From positions 248,001 through 312,000 of the forward strand of contig NZ_ML133692.1 of assembly GCF_003985155.1 (NCBI RefSeq): a stretch of DNA of 64,000 nucleotides, read 5' to 3'. A model generated the notes under the pieces. It was not told the DNA's origin, did no database searches, and saw nothing but the letters and a program-made list of their open reading frames with translations. A program made the position numbers and the translations under genes. Positions 44,017 to 52,494 of the stretch are shown in pieces. This DNA is from Rhizobium vallis (GTDB lineage Bacteria; Pseudomonadota; Alphaproteobacteria; Rhizobiales; Rhizobiaceae). Numbering within the stretch: position 1 is the stretch's first letter; every line of letters begins with the position of its first letter.

Positions 44017-44073
44017 GGACAATCCCCCGATCTAATCGGGCCCCCGATTGCAATTCGGGCATATCCTGCAACT

Positions 44074-44991
44074 TCAGACTTGCGTGGACCTGTGCCCTGG
44101 GGATTGCGGCAGTGCGGCGGCCAGCCGCTGCATCGTCTCCTCGAACAGGGACACGCCGCCGGGCGCCCAGCCGAGGGCGCCGATTTTTGCCGTGCTCATC
44201 GGGTTGAGCGTTGCCTTGCCGGTGGGGGCGGGCAGTGCGTGTCGACAGCTCGTTGCGCGTTGCACAGGCGAAAGGATATCGTTCGTGTCGACTGATATAT
44301 CCGAGACGTTGAAGACCTCGCCGGAAATGCGGGTGCTTTCCGTTTCCAGCATCAGCCGTACCGCGCGTCCCAGGTCGCGGCCATGAAGCTCCGTTCCCGC
44401 GCGGACAGCAACCGGCCGGCCGGATAGGTAATCGGCGATCAGGCCGTCCCATTTGTTTGGAAGGAAATCGCCGTAGACGCCGGTCGCTCTCAGGCTCACG
44501 CCGGCAAAGCCGGGTGCCGCGAGGTCAGCAAGCGCGCGTTCGGCGTCAAGCTTCACCCTGCCGTAGAGCGTTTCGGGTTCGGCCTGCATGGTCTCCGTCA
44601 GCTCGGTTCCCGGCGGATACTCGCCATAGGCTGCGCGGCTGGACAGGAAGACGCAGCGGCGCGTGCCGGCGCGTTTGGCGGCTTCGAAAAGCCGGACGGT
44701 ACCGTCGAGGTTCAACCTGTGGAAGCTCTTCGGATCGTCGCCTTCGCCGCCGCGATATTTGCCGGGAACATGGCTGAAGGCGGCGTGGACAAAGAAATAG
44801 GCGTCGTCGAAGACGTCGATCTGATCGGTGTCGGGATCAAGCGAAAGCGCTGCGAACTCAACCGGGCGGGAGAAGAGGCGGGGCAATGGCGCGCGGCGGC
44901 CGCCGACGATCACCTGATATCCGGCGGCCAGCAGTTCCTCGACGACATATCGGCCGACGAGACCCGTTCCGCCAGATACCAGTACCTTCAT
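44074..44991 (-). CDS. sqdC: NAD-dependent epimerase-like protein, SqdC position
   Basis: The 305-residue extended SDR protein starts M-K-V-L-V-S-G-G-T-G-L-V-G-R-Y-V (NAD site). Its catalytic residues lie in S-S-R-A-A-Y-G-E-Y and L-Y-G-R-V-K. It is third in a run matching the sqdB-sqdD-sqdC order known from Rhodobacter and Sinorhizobium sulfolipid loci. It overlaps sqdD by four bases. The name rests on gene order; SqdC's exact step in sulfoquinovosyl diacylglycerol synthesis is unsettled. Confidence 0.8.
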   Translation of the reverse strand: MKVLVSGGTGLVGRYVVEELLAAGYQVIVGGRRAPLPRLFSRPVEFAALSLDPDTDQIDVFDDAYFFVHAAFSHVPGKYRGGEGDDPKSFHRLNLDGTVRLFEAAKRAGTRRCVFLSSRAAYGEYPPGTELTETMQAEPETLYGRVKLDAERALADLAAPGFAGVSLRATGVYGDFLPNKWDGLIADYLSGRPVAVRAGTELHGRDLGRAVRLMLETESTRISGEVFNVSDISVDTNDILSPVQRATSCRHALPAPTGKATLNPMSTAKIGALGWAPGGVSLFEETMQRLAAALPQSPGHRSTQV

Positions 44992-45815
44992 GCCGTCCCT
45001 TCCGGATTGTTCAGCGCCGCAATATCGGGCACATCGTCATCATTGTGGAAATGGTGCCACAGATCGATCAATGGTTGTAGTCGCGCTGCCTTGGGATGAT
45101 CCTTTTCCCACGGTTTTTCATACTGGTAATGCAGGATCGAAATGCTCTTCCAGTCCCAAAGCTCAGGCATGGTGAACCATACATATTGCAGCATGTTGAA
45201 ATAAACCGGCAGGCCGTGCCAATCCGGGAAGAAAGCCTCGAGAAACGTCTGATCGGTGCGCCGCCAGAAGGTGTTTGGCTGGTCGAGCCTCTCGAGCATG
45301 TGCCGGAATGTGTTATCGGAAGGCGTCGCGACGAAGACGCCTGAGTTCATGCGATGGAAATCGGCGAGGCTTTCATAGACATTGGGAGCTGCGGAAAATT
45401 CCGGATAGAGGAAGAGCCTGTCGACATTCTTCAGCACCAGAGCATCGGCATCGATGAAGACGCAGCGCTGATATTCGACAAGCTGCCAGAGCCTGAGCTT
45501 GCAGAAATTATCGAGCGGAGAGTGGAAATCCGGTTTGCGGCCCTTGGTAAAAGGAGCCGCGGAATGAAGGCTACCGCGAGCGTGGCGCTCGTTGAAGGCA
45601 TCGGACAGCGGCAGATGCTCGACCTCGATCAGGCGGCAGGCGAGGGTCTTCAAAGGTATGAGAGCGGCCGCATCGACGCCGCCGGTGTGAAGGATGACGA
45701 TGTCGGCCGCGGTGCCGGTATGCCGCAGAGAGCGGGCGAGGGCGGTTGCGCCCATGGCGTAGTCGGCGTTGGTGACGAGGGTGACGTAGGCAAAACGGCC
45801 GCTGGTGCTCGTCAT
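44988..45815 (-). CDS. sqdD: Glycosyltransferase family 8, SqdD
   Basis: The 275-residue glycogenin-like transferase has F-A-Y-V-T-L-V-T-N-A-D-Y-A-M-G-A at the start, the D-x-D sugar-nucleotide/metal motif in C-V-F-I-D-A-D-A-L (about 115-123), and N-S-G-V-F-V-A-T-P. In the sqd pathway SqdD is the candidate transferase that moves sulfoquinovose from UDP to diacylglycerol. It lies 10 bases after sqdB and overlaps sqdC by four bases, so the three genes form one operon. Confidence 0.87.
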   Translation of the reverse strand: MTSTSGRFAYVTLVTNADYAMGATALARSLRHTGTAADIVILHTGGVDAAALIPLKTLACRLIEVEHLPLSDAFNERHARGSLHSAAPFTKGRKPDFHSPLDNFCKLRLWQLVEYQRCVFIDADALVLKNVDRLFLYPEFSAAPNVYESLADFHRMNSGVFVATPSDNTFRHMLERLDQPNTFWRRTDQTFLEAFFPDWHGLPVYFNMLQYVWFTMPELWDWKSISILHYQYEKPWEKDHPKAARLQPLIDLWHHFHNDDDVPDIAALNNPEGTA

Positions 45816-45825
45816 ATCTCAGCGC

Positions 45826-47046
45826 TCACGAGACGGATTTCAGCCGCTTGCCTTCCGGATCGTGATTGATCGTCGCGGCGATGTCCTTGGTCCAGGCGGA
45901 AACGGCCGGCACGCGCGAGCGGTCGACGCGATAGGAGAATTTCTTCGCCACGTCGACGATCTCGTCGAGCAGGGCGGCTTCCAGGGTAATCGGAGCGAGG
46001 CCGAGATCGAGGAACTTTTCGTTCCGGACGATCAGCTCGTTCTCGGCGGCTTCCTTGCGCGGGTTGGGCAGCCAGGCGATCTTGGAGCCGGTCATTCTGG
46101 CGATCATCTCGGCGAGGTCGCGCACCCGGTGGGTTTCCGTCATCTGATTGAAGATCTCGACGCGGGCGCCTGGGGCAGGCGGGTTCTCCAGCGCCAACTC
46201 GATGCAGCGCACCGAGTCCTGGATGTGGATGAAGGCGCGGGTCTGGCCGCCGGTTCCGTGCACCGTCAGCGGATAGCCGATCGCGGCCTGGATGAGGAAG
46301 CGGTTCAGCACCGTGCCGTAGTCGCCGTCATAATCGAAGCGGTTGATGAGCTGCGCGTGGCGGCGCGTCTGCTCGGTATGAGTGCCCCAGACGATGCCCT
46401 GGTGCAGATCTGTGATCCTCAGCCCGTCGTTCTTTGCGTAGAACTGGAAGAGAAGCTGATCCAGGCACTTGGTCATATGGTAGATCGAGCCCGGATTGGA
46501 GGGGTACAAGATCTCCTGGCTGACGGTCTCGCCGCCCGCGGTTTCGATGCCGACGGGCAGATAACCTTCGGGAATGGCGGCCCCGACGGTCGAGTAACCA
46601 TAGACGCCCATCGTGCCGAGATGGATGAGGTGGGCGTCGAGATTGAGTTCAGTCAGCGCGTTCAGCAGATTATGCGTGGCGCTGACATTGTTGTTGACGG
46701 TGTAGTTCTTGTGGCGGTCGGTCTTCATCGAATAGGGCGCGGCGCGCTGTTCGGCGAAATGGATGACGGCATCGGGGCGGTTTTCGGCAAGCCACTTCTT
46801 CAAGAGCTCATAATCTTTGGCGAGATCGATCAGATTGAAGTGGATACGGCGTCCGGTTTCGGCATGCCAGATGCGAGTGCGCTCCTGGATCGAATCCATC
46901 GGCGTCAGCGACTGAACACCAAGTTCGGTGTCGATCCAGCGGCGCGAGAGATTGTCGAGGATATGGATGTCGTGACCGGCATCGGAAAGGTGGAGCGAGG
47001 TGGGCCAGCCAATGAAACCGTCTCCGCCCATTACCGCAATCTTCAT
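45826..47046 (-). CDS. sqdB: UDP-sulfoquinovose synthase SqdB
   Basis: The 406-residue protein begins M-K-I-A-V-M-G-G-D-G-F-I-G-W-P-T (NAD site). It has the SqdB-specific D-N-L-S-R-R, H-F-A-E-Q-R-A-A-P-Y-S-M, L-G-T-M-G-V-Y-G-Y and Y-H-M-T-K motifs. It makes UDP-sulfoquinovose from UDP-glucose and sulfite, the first step of sulfolipid synthesis; this phosphorus-free lipid replaces phospholipids under phosphate starvation. It is first gene of the operon and divergent from ybgC. No clear pho box was identified by eye. Confidence 0.94.
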   Translation of the reverse strand: MKIAVMGGDGFIGWPTSLHLSDAGHDIHILDNLSRRWIDTELGVQSLTPMDSIQERTRIWHAETGRRIHFNLIDLAKDYELLKKWLAENRPDAVIHFAEQRAAPYSMKTDRHKNYTVNNNVSATHNLLNALTELNLDAHLIHLGTMGVYGYSTVGAAIPEGYLPVGIETAGGETVSQEILYPSNPGSIYHMTKCLDQLLFQFYAKNDGLRITDLHQGIVWGTHTEQTRRHAQLINRFDYDGDYGTVLNRFLIQAAIGYPLTVHGTGGQTRAFIHIQDSVRCIELALENPPAPGARVEIFNQMTETHRVRDLAEMIARMTGSKIAWLPNPRKEAAENELIVRNEKFLDLGLAPITLEAALLDEIVDVAKKFSYRVDRSRVPAVSAWTKDIAATINHDPEGKRLKSVS

Positions 47047-47102
47047 CGCATCGTCTCCTGATCGGTCGCTTATTATCGGGAATAGTTAGGAATTATGACA
47101 AT

Positions 47103-47146
47103 CATTCAATGCCTGCCGGTCGGGCATTCAATGCTTGCCTGTCGGG
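47103..47146. repeat. 22-bp tandem direct repeat upstream of ybgC
   Basis: Two head-to-tail copies (47103-47124 and 47125-47146), each starting CATTCAATGC and ending TGTCGGG or GGTCGGG, differ at two positions. They lie 42 to 85 bases before the ybgC start, in the promoter region shared with sqdB. Confidence 0.75.
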
Positions 47147-47187
47147 AAGCGTTGCGCCAAAGAGGGCACCTGAGTTTGGAGAAAATT

Positions 47188-47643
47188 ATGACGGAACGCC
47201 CTTTTTCCATTTCGGGAGAGCTGACGGAGGCCGGACATCGCCTCGTTCAGCGGGTCTATTATGAAGATACGGATTTCTCCGGCCTGGTTTATCACGCCCG
47301 CTACCTGCATTTCCTCGAGCGCGGCCGTACCGACTATCTGCGCTGCCTCGGCGTCGAGCAGCGTGAACTCGTCAGCGCCGACGAGGAGGGGCTGGTTTTC
47401 GTCGTGCACCGCATGGAGATCGACTTCAAGAGCCCGGCGCGCATGGACGACGTGCTGACGATCCTGACGCACACGGAAAAAGCCGGAGGGGCCAAGATGG
47501 TGCTCAACCAGCAGATCCGCTCGGGCGAGACGCTGCTGATCGCCGCCAAGGTGATCATTGCCGTCATCAATGCCAAGGGGCGGCCGAGGCGGCTGCCGGA
47601 AACGCTGGCGGCGAAATTCCTGGAAGGCAGCAAACCGCTGTAG
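47188..47643 (+). CDS. ybgC: Tol-Pal associated acyl-CoA thioesterase YbgC
   Basis: The 151-residue hot-dog fold protein starts M-T-E-R-P-F-S-I-S-G. The active-site motif is Y-Y-E-D-T-D-F-S-G-L-V-Y-H-A-R-Y-L (Y-x-x-D-T-D-x-x-x-x-V-Y-H). It hydrolyses acyl-CoA thioesters and is the standard first gene of tol-pal clusters. GGAG lies eight bases upstream of the ATG. A 380-bp gap separates it from tolQ, so tolQ probably has its own promoter. Confidence 0.93.
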   Translation: MTERPFSISGELTEAGHRLVQRVYYEDTDFSGLVYHARYLHFLERGRTDYLRCLGVEQRELVSADEEGLVFVVHRMEIDFKSPARMDDVLTILTHTEKAGGAKMVLNQQIRSGETLLIAAKVIIAVINAKGRPRRLPETLAAKFLEGSKPL

Positions 47644-48023
47644 TTCGAATCGCCTGGAATTCGCAGTTGCCCGCTTGTCAAAACATGAGTTTTATGTGAA
47701 GGAATTTGCGCGCCGCAGAATGGGCGCTCGGGCAGCCGGGCATTGCTCCCGGTCAAGTATTCCATGGAACAAAATCTTCCGCACGCAGGCTTACTGTCAC
47801 AGTCAGGCACTAACGATCTATTAACCATAATAGTGTCTTACTGGGAAAGTCAGAGTTTGTGCGGTGCACGCCTTCCTTTGACCAAATTTGACGGCAAGAA
47901 GGCGGAAGATGAGCTTGGAAGCTTGACCAGGGCTTTGGGCAGCGGCCGCCAGACACTTCTTGCGAGATCACTTTGTGCCGCCCGGTCCTGCGCCGGGCGT
48001 TTGGATTCGAGGATTTTGGTTCA
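47644..48023. other. 380-bp gap between ybgC and tolQ
   Basis: No credible gene is present. It contains a GCCGGG/CCCGGT hairpin just after ybgC (about 47735-47753) and a TTAACCAT half-site framed by CTATT and AATAG (47817-47833). Two closely spaced TTGAC elements (near 47880) and a CGCCCGG/CCGGGCG hairpin directly before tolQ (about 47979-48000) complete it. These fit a tolQ promoter with a CtrA-type half-site and a structured leader. Confidence 0.5.
47821..47828. promoter_or_regulatory. CtrA half-site upstream of tolQ
   Basis: TTAACCAT matches the CtrA half-site. The same 11 bases, TTAACCATAAT, recur upstream of pal (51859-51869), which argues for a shared regulator. Binding is not shown. 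Confidence 0.4.
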
Positions 48024-48743
48024 ATGGAACAAGTAGGATTGGCAGCAGCCGCGACGGACGTCAGCCTCTGGTCGCTTTTCATGCAGGCCGGCATCGTCGT
48101 CAAGCTCGTCATGCTCGGGCTCATCGCGGCTTCGGTATGGACGTGGGCGATCGTCATCGACAAGTACCTGGCTTATGGCCGCGCACGACGCCAGTTCGAC
48201 AAGTTCGAGCAGGTTTTCTGGTCGGGCCAGTCGCTGGAAGAACTCTACCGATCGCTGTCGGAGCGCAACAATACGGGTCTGGCGGCGATCTTCGTCGCGG
48301 CCATGCGTGAGTGGAAGAAGTCGTTCGAACGCGGCGCCCGCTCGCCGATCGGCCTGCAGATGCGTATCGACCGGGCGATGGACGTGACGCTGTCACGCGA
48401 ATCGGAATTTCTCGGCGCCCGCCTCGGATCGCTCGCGACCATCGGTTCGGCCGGTCCGTTCATCGGCCTTTTCGGTACGGTTGTCGGCATCATGACCTCG
48501 TTCCAGGCGATCGCCGGATCGAAGTCCACCAATCTTGCGGTCGTGGCGCCCGGTATCGCCGAAGCGCTACTTGCCACCGCGATCGGTCTCGTTGCTGCTA
48601 TCCCGGCCGTTATCGCCTACAACAAGTTCTCTGCCGATGCCGGCAAGCTCTCGGGCCGCATGGAAGGTTTTGCGGATGAATTCTCCGCCATACTTTCGCG
48701 CCAGATCGACGAGAAGCTGCAGCCGCGCGCTGCCGCTCAGTAA
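48024..48743 (+). CDS. tolQ: Tol-Pal inner membrane protein TolQ
   Basis: The 239-residue MotA/ExbB-type protein has three membrane helices (about 18-40, 135-157, 168-190) and the conserved G-S-A-G-P-F-I-G-L-F-G-T-V-V-G-I-M segment. With TolR it forms the proton-driven motor that energises TolA. The start at MEQVGLAAAA has GAGGA upstream. tolR begins 18 bases after its stop. Confidence 0.96.
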   Translation: MEQVGLAAAATDVSLWSLFMQAGIVVKLVMLGLIAASVWTWAIVIDKYLAYGRARRQFDKFEQVFWSGQSLEELYRSLSERNNTGLAAIFVAAMREWKKSFERGARSPIGLQMRIDRAMDVTLSRESEFLGARLGSLATIGSAGPFIGLFGTVVGIMTSFQAIAGSKSTNLAVVAPGIAEALLATAIGLVAAIPAVIAYNKFSADAGKLSGRMEGFADEFSAILSRQIDEKLQPRAAAQ

Positions 48744-48761
48744 CCAACGGAGTATTCGAAC

Positions 48762-49217
48762 ATGGGTATGGCTGTTGGAGGCAATGGCGGCGGAGGCGGC
48801 GGACGCCGCCGTCGCGGCGGTCGCAACAAGGCCGTGATTTCCGAAATCAACGTGACGCCGCTCGTCGACGTCATGCTCGTGCTGTTGATCATCTTCATGG
48901 TCGCGGCACCGATGATGACCGTCGGCGTGCCGATCGACCTGCCGGAAACGCAGGCCAAGGCGCTGAATTCCGAAACGCAGCCAATCACGATCTCGGTCAA
49001 GAACGACGGCGAGGTGTTCCTGCAGGAAACGTCGATCCCGGCGGCCGAAATCGCCGCCAAGCTCGAGGCGATCGCGACCACCGGTTATAACGAACGCATC
49101 TTCGTGCGCGGCGACGCGACGGCGCCCTACGGCGTCATCGCCGACGTCATGGCTCGCATCCAGGGGGCCGGCTTCAAGAATATCGGCCTCGTGACGCAGC
49201 AGAAGAAGGACCAATAG
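48762..49217 (+). CDS. tolR: Tol-Pal inner membrane protein TolR
   Basis: The 151-residue ExbD-type protein has a Gly/Arg-rich head (G-G-N-G-G-G-G-G-G-R-R-R-R-G-G), then I-S-E-I-N-V-T-P-L-V-D-V-M-L-V-L-L-I-I-F-M. In this segment the membrane aspartate (D of L-V-D-V-M-L-V) carries protons. A periplasmic domain follows. The head is basic and glycine-rich, longer than in E. coli. Confidence 0.96.
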   Translation: MGMAVGGNGGGGGGRRRRGGRNKAVISEINVTPLVDVMLVLLIIFMVAAPMMTVGVPIDLPETQAKALNSETQPITISVKNDGEVFLQETSIPAAEIAAKLEAIATTGYNERIFVRGDATAPYGVIADVMARIQGAGFKNIGLVTQQKKDQ

Positions 49218-49225
49218 CGCTCAAG

Positions 49226-50365
49226 ATGAAGGCCAGTGTCATCACATCTGCTGTTTTGCACGGCCTGGTGCTAACCTGGGCGATGGTGTCGCTCAGTGCG
49301 CCGGAATCCTTCAAGGTGGAGGATTTCGAGGCGATGCCGGTCGACCTCGTGCCGGTGGAATCGATCACCCAGATGCAGCAGGGCGACAAGAAGGCTCCGA
49401 AGAAGGAGACTTCCGCGCCCGTGCCGACGACGCGACCGCCGATCGCACAGCCGGCCGAGAATGCCGGCGACAACAATGCCGACCTGAAAACGCCGCCGGT
49501 CCCGAACGCCAAGCCGAGCAATAGCGAGGCCGCCGCGGCGAATTCGAGCGAGAAGCCGCTGCCGCAGGTCGATCCCAAGCCGAACGACGTCAAGGAAATC
49601 AACAAGGAAGAGACCGAGGTCGAGCAGCCGAAGGAAGTTGCTTCCATTCCGCCGCCGAAGCCGGTCGAGGTGACGCCACCGAAACCGGAGGAAAAACCGC
49701 CGGAAGAACAGGCCAAGCCCGAGGAGCCGCCGAAGCCGGATGCGGAAGCATTGCCGGACAAGGTGCCGACGCCGGTCGTCAAGCCGCAGGTAAAGCCGCC
49801 GGAGCCACAAAAGACGGCCGAAAAGCCGCCGGAAAAGACACCGGACGAGCCGAAGGCCGCCGAAAAACCGACAGACAAGAAGAAGGCCGACAAGAAGCAG
49901 GAAGTCGCGAAATCGGCTTCGTCGATGAAGAGTGACTTCAATGCCGACGAGGTCGCGGCGTTGCTGAACAAGACCGATCCCTCCGCGGGCGGCGCCAAGC
50001 GCTCGACGCAGGAGGCATCGCTGGGTGCGAAGAAGAGCAATGGTGGCTCGAAACTCAGCCAGAGCGAAGAAGATGCGATGCGCAGCTTGATCGAGGGTAA
50101 CTGGCTTGTCACGCCCGGAATGGAAGGCCTTTCCGGCATGGTCATCAAGGTTCACATGAAGCTCGACAAAGACGGCAACATTATTGGCCAGCCGGAAGTC
50201 GAGTCGTCGGGCGGCAACAGCAGCGACTCCACACGCCGTGCGTTGGAAGGCGGTGCTTATAGAGCTGTCATGAAGTCGGCACCTTTCTCAACGCTTCCGA
50301 AGGACAAGTATGACGCCTGGAATGAAGTCGAGCTCAACTTCGATCCAAGCAGCATGGGAATCTAG
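49226..50365 (+). CDS. tolA: Tol-Pal envelope-spanning protein TolA
   Basis: The 379-residue protein has one N-terminal membrane helix (about residues 4-22, V-I-T-S-A-V-L-H-G-L-V-L-T-W). A long Pro/Lys/Glu-rich domain (about 50-250) and a C-terminal globular domain (about 285-379, L-I-E-G-N-W-L-V-T-P-G to K-D-K-Y-D-A-W-N-E-V-E-L-N-F) follow. It links the TolQR motor to TolB and Pal. The TAG stop is followed in the same frame by a second, diverged copy of the last residues (50366-50452). tolA starts eight bases after tolR. Confidence 0.93.
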   Translation: MKASVITSAVLHGLVLTWAMVSLSAPESFKVEDFEAMPVDLVPVESITQMQQGDKKAPKKETSAPVPTTRPPIAQPAENAGDNNADLKTPPVPNAKPSNSEAAAANSSEKPLPQVDPKPNDVKEINKEETEVEQPKEVASIPPPKPVEVTPPKPEEKPPEEQAKPEEPPKPDAEALPDKVPTPVVKPQVKPPEPQKTAEKPPEKTPDEPKAAEKPTDKKKADKKQEVAKSASSMKSDFNADEVAALLNKTDPSAGGAKRSTQEASLGAKKSNGGSKLSQSEEDAMRSLIEGNWLVTPGMEGLSGMVIKVHMKLDKDGNIIGQPEVESSGGNSSDSTRRALEGGAYRAVMKSAPFSTLPKDKYDAWNEVELNFDPSSMGI

Positions 50366-50452
50366 ATGTCGAGAAGCCTGGCTTCCAAAGATAAATACGA
50401 TGCCTGGATGGAAGTTGTCTTTAACTTCGCTGCCGGCAATTTGAATTCATGA
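50366..50452 (+). CDS. 28-residue ORF: diverged second copy of the TolA C-terminal tail
   Basis: The frame M-S-R-S-L-A-S-K-D-K-Y-D-A-W-M-E-V-V-F-N-F-A-A-G-N-L-N-S directly follows the tolA stop, in the same frame. Its core K-D-K-Y-D-A-W-x-E-V-x-x-N-F repeats the tolA end, with an offset of 87 bases. Six of the base differences are synonymous third-position changes, so the copy diverged under coding constraint. GGGA lies six bases before the ATG, so it could be translated. It may be a remnant of an older tolA end or a coupling peptide before tolB. Confidence 0.6.
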   Translation: MSRSLASKDKYDAWMEVVFNFAAGNLNS

Positions 50453-50474
50453 AGTGCTGAAAGGCTTGTTTGAT

Positions 50475-51785
50475 ATGGTCAAGTGTTCCCTCATCCGCGC
50501 TCTGATGGTCATAGCAGGCCTGATCGGGGTCGCAGCCTTTACGACGCCAGCCAACGCGTTGGTCACCCTCGATATTCGAAAGGGTAATGTCCAGCCGCTG
50601 CCGATTGCGGTGACGGACTTCCTGCAGGGTGATATGGGCGCGCAGGTTTCGCAGGTGATCGCGGCCGATCTGCAGCGCTCCGGCCTTTTCGCGCCGATCA
50701 ACAAGAGCGCCTTCATCGAGAAGATCTCCAATCCGGATGCCGCACCACGTTTCGAGGACTGGAAGGTCATCAATGCGCAGGCGCTGGTTACAGGCCGGGT
50801 GACGCAGGAGGCGGATGGCCGTCTTCGTGCCGAATTCCGTCTCTGGGACCCGTTTGCCGGCCAGCAGATGACCGGACAGCAGTTCTACACGCAGCCGGAA
50901 AACTGGCGCCGCGTCGCCCACATCATCGCCGATGCGATCTACAAGCAGATCACCGGTGAGGAAGGCTATTTCGATACTCGCGTCGTCTTCGTCTCCGAAT
51001 CCGGCACCAAGCAGCAGCGCAAGCGCCAGCTGGCGATCATGGATCAGGACGGTTTCAACATTAAGATGCTGACGGATGGCAGCGATCTCGTGCTGACGCC
51101 GCGCTTCTCGCCGAGCCGGCAGGAAGTCACTTACATGTCCTTCGCCAACCAGCAGCCGCGGGTCTATCTGCTGCAGCTCGAAACCGGGCAGCGCGAGGTC
51201 GTCGGCAATTTCCCGGGCATGACCTTCTCGCCGCGCTTTTCTCCGGATGGCCAGAAGGTGATCATGAGCCTGCAGCAGGAAGGCAATTCGAACATCTACA
51301 CGATGGACCTGCGCTCGCGCACGACGACGCGATTGACCTCGACGGCTGCGATCGACACTTCGCCCTCCTATTCGCCTGACGGTGCGCGTGTCAGCTTCGA
51401 AAGCGACCGTGGTGGTAAGCCGCAGATCTACGTGATGAATGCCGATGGTTCTGGCCAGACCCGCATTTCCTTCGGTGACGGTTCCTATTCGACGCCGGTC
51501 TGGTCGCCGCGTGGCGATCTGATCGCCTTCACCAAGCAGGCCGGCGGCAAGTTCTCGATCGGCGTGATGAAGCCTGATGGTTCGGGTGAGCGTATCCTGA
51601 CGACCGGCTTCCACAACGAGGGTCCGACCTGGGCGCCGAATGGCCGCGTGCTGATGTTCTTCCGCCAGGCAGCAGGCGCAGGCGGTCCGCAGCTCTATTC
51701 GATCGATCTGACCGGTTACAATGAACAGCTCGTCAAGACGCCGAGCTACGGTTCCGACCCGGCCTGGTCGCCGCTTCTGGAGTAG
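50475..51785 (+). CDS. tolB: Tol-Pal periplasmic protein TolB
   Basis: The 436-residue protein has a signal peptide (about 1-29, cleavage after A-N-A). An N-terminal alpha/beta domain (T-L-D-I-R-K-G-N-V-Q-P-L-P-I-A-V-T-D-F) precedes a six-bladed propeller with repeated F-S-P-D-G and S-P-R-G-D units. It binds Pal and TolA in the periplasm. I chose the ATG with AAAGG ten bases upstream; a GTG at 50454, next to the small ORF's stop codon, would add seven residues. Confidence 0.95.
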   Translation: MVKCSLIRALMVIAGLIGVAAFTTPANALVTLDIRKGNVQPLPIAVTDFLQGDMGAQVSQVIAADLQRSGLFAPINKSAFIEKISNPDAAPRFEDWKVINAQALVTGRVTQEADGRLRAEFRLWDPFAGQQMTGQQFYTQPENWRRVAHIIADAIYKQITGEEGYFDTRVVFVSESGTKQQRKRQLAIMDQDGFNIKMLTDGSDLVLTPRFSPSRQEVTYMSFANQQPRVYLLQLETGQREVVGNFPGMTFSPRFSPDGQKVIMSLQQEGNSNIYTMDLRSRTTTRLTSTAAIDTSPSYSPDGARVSFESDRGGKPQIYVMNADGSGQTRISFGDGSYSTPVWSPRGDLIAFTKQAGGKFSIGVMKPDGSGERILTTGFHNEGPTWAPNGRVLMFFRQAAGAGGPQLYSIDLTGYNEQLVKTPSYGSDPAWSPLLE

Positions 51786-51858
51786 CGGGCGCGGCAATGC
51801 CTTTATGTCGCCCCAGAATCATGAAAACCGGGCGGCTACGGGACAAATCAATAAATTG

Positions 51859-51888
51859 TTAACCATAATCTTTGAGGGGCGGTTAACC
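51859..51888. promoter_or_regulatory. CtrA-like half-sites upstream of pal
   Basis: TTAACCAT (51859-51866, within TTAACCATAAT as upstream of tolQ) and GGTTAACC (51881-51888) lie 49 to 78 bases before the pal start codon. This suggests pal has its own promoter inside the tol cluster. Confidence 0.4.
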
Positions 51889-51936
51889 GAGTGCGGTTAC
51901 TGTCCGGAAACCCTGAAATCGCAAGGAGACCCGGCC

Positions 51937-52470
51937 ATGAGCCGAATTCACACCCCGGCAATGAGCCGCATGCAGAATTTCGCCCGCAACCCCGTCATGA
52001 TCGCGCTCGTCGCCGGTCTTGCACTTGCAAGCTGCGCCAAGAAGAACGGCGGCGTACCGAATAGCGCTGGCGAACTTGGCCTCGGCGCCGGTGCAGCAAC
52101 GCCGGGCTCCGCCCAGGACTTCACGGTCAATGTCGGCGACCGCATCTTCTTCGACACCGACTCCTCGTCGATCCGCGCCGATGCCTCGCAGACGCTCGAC
52201 CGTCAGGCGCAGTGGCTTGCCCGCTACCCGAACTACCAGATCACTGTCGAAGGCCATGCCGACGAACGCGGCACCCGCGAATATAACTTGGCACTCGGCG
52301 CCCGCCGCGCGGCTGCCGCCAAGGACTATCTCGCTTCGCGCGGCGTTCCCGCACAGCGCCTGAAGACGATCTCCTACGGCAAGGAACGCCCCGTCGCCGT
52401 CTGCGACGATATTTCCTGCTGGTCGCAGAACCGCCGCGCGGTCACGGTTCTCGGCGGCGCCGGCATGTAA
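51937..52470 (+). CDS. pal: Peptidoglycan-associated lipoprotein Pal
   Basis: The 177-residue lipoprotein has a lipobox L-A-L-A-S-C with the lipidated cysteine at about residue 33, and an OmpA-like peptidoglycan-binding domain (V-E-G-H-A-D-E-R-G-T-R-E-Y-N-L-A-L-G-x-R-R-A). It anchors the outer membrane to peptidoglycan and is the outer partner of TolB. AAGGAG lies nine bases upstream of the first ATG; a second ATG nine codons... later (51961) is a possible alternative. A strong terminator follows. Confidence 0.96.
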   Translation: MSRIHTPAMSRMQNFARNPVMIALVAGLALASCAKKNGGVPNSAGELGLGAGAATPGSAQDFTVNVGDRIFFDTDSSSIRADASQTLDRQAQWLARYPNYQITVEGHADERGTREYNLALGARRAAAAKDYLASRGVPAQRLKTISYGKERPVAVCDDISCWSQNRRAVTVLGGAGM

Positions 52471-52494
52471 TTTGCCGACATAGTTTGCTTTCGA

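Noticed and set aside
44034..44049. AATCGGG-CC-CCCGATT palindrome between sqdC and the next gene
   Set aside because: A perfect dyad but without a T-tract; short enough to arise by chance, and no clear role could be supported.
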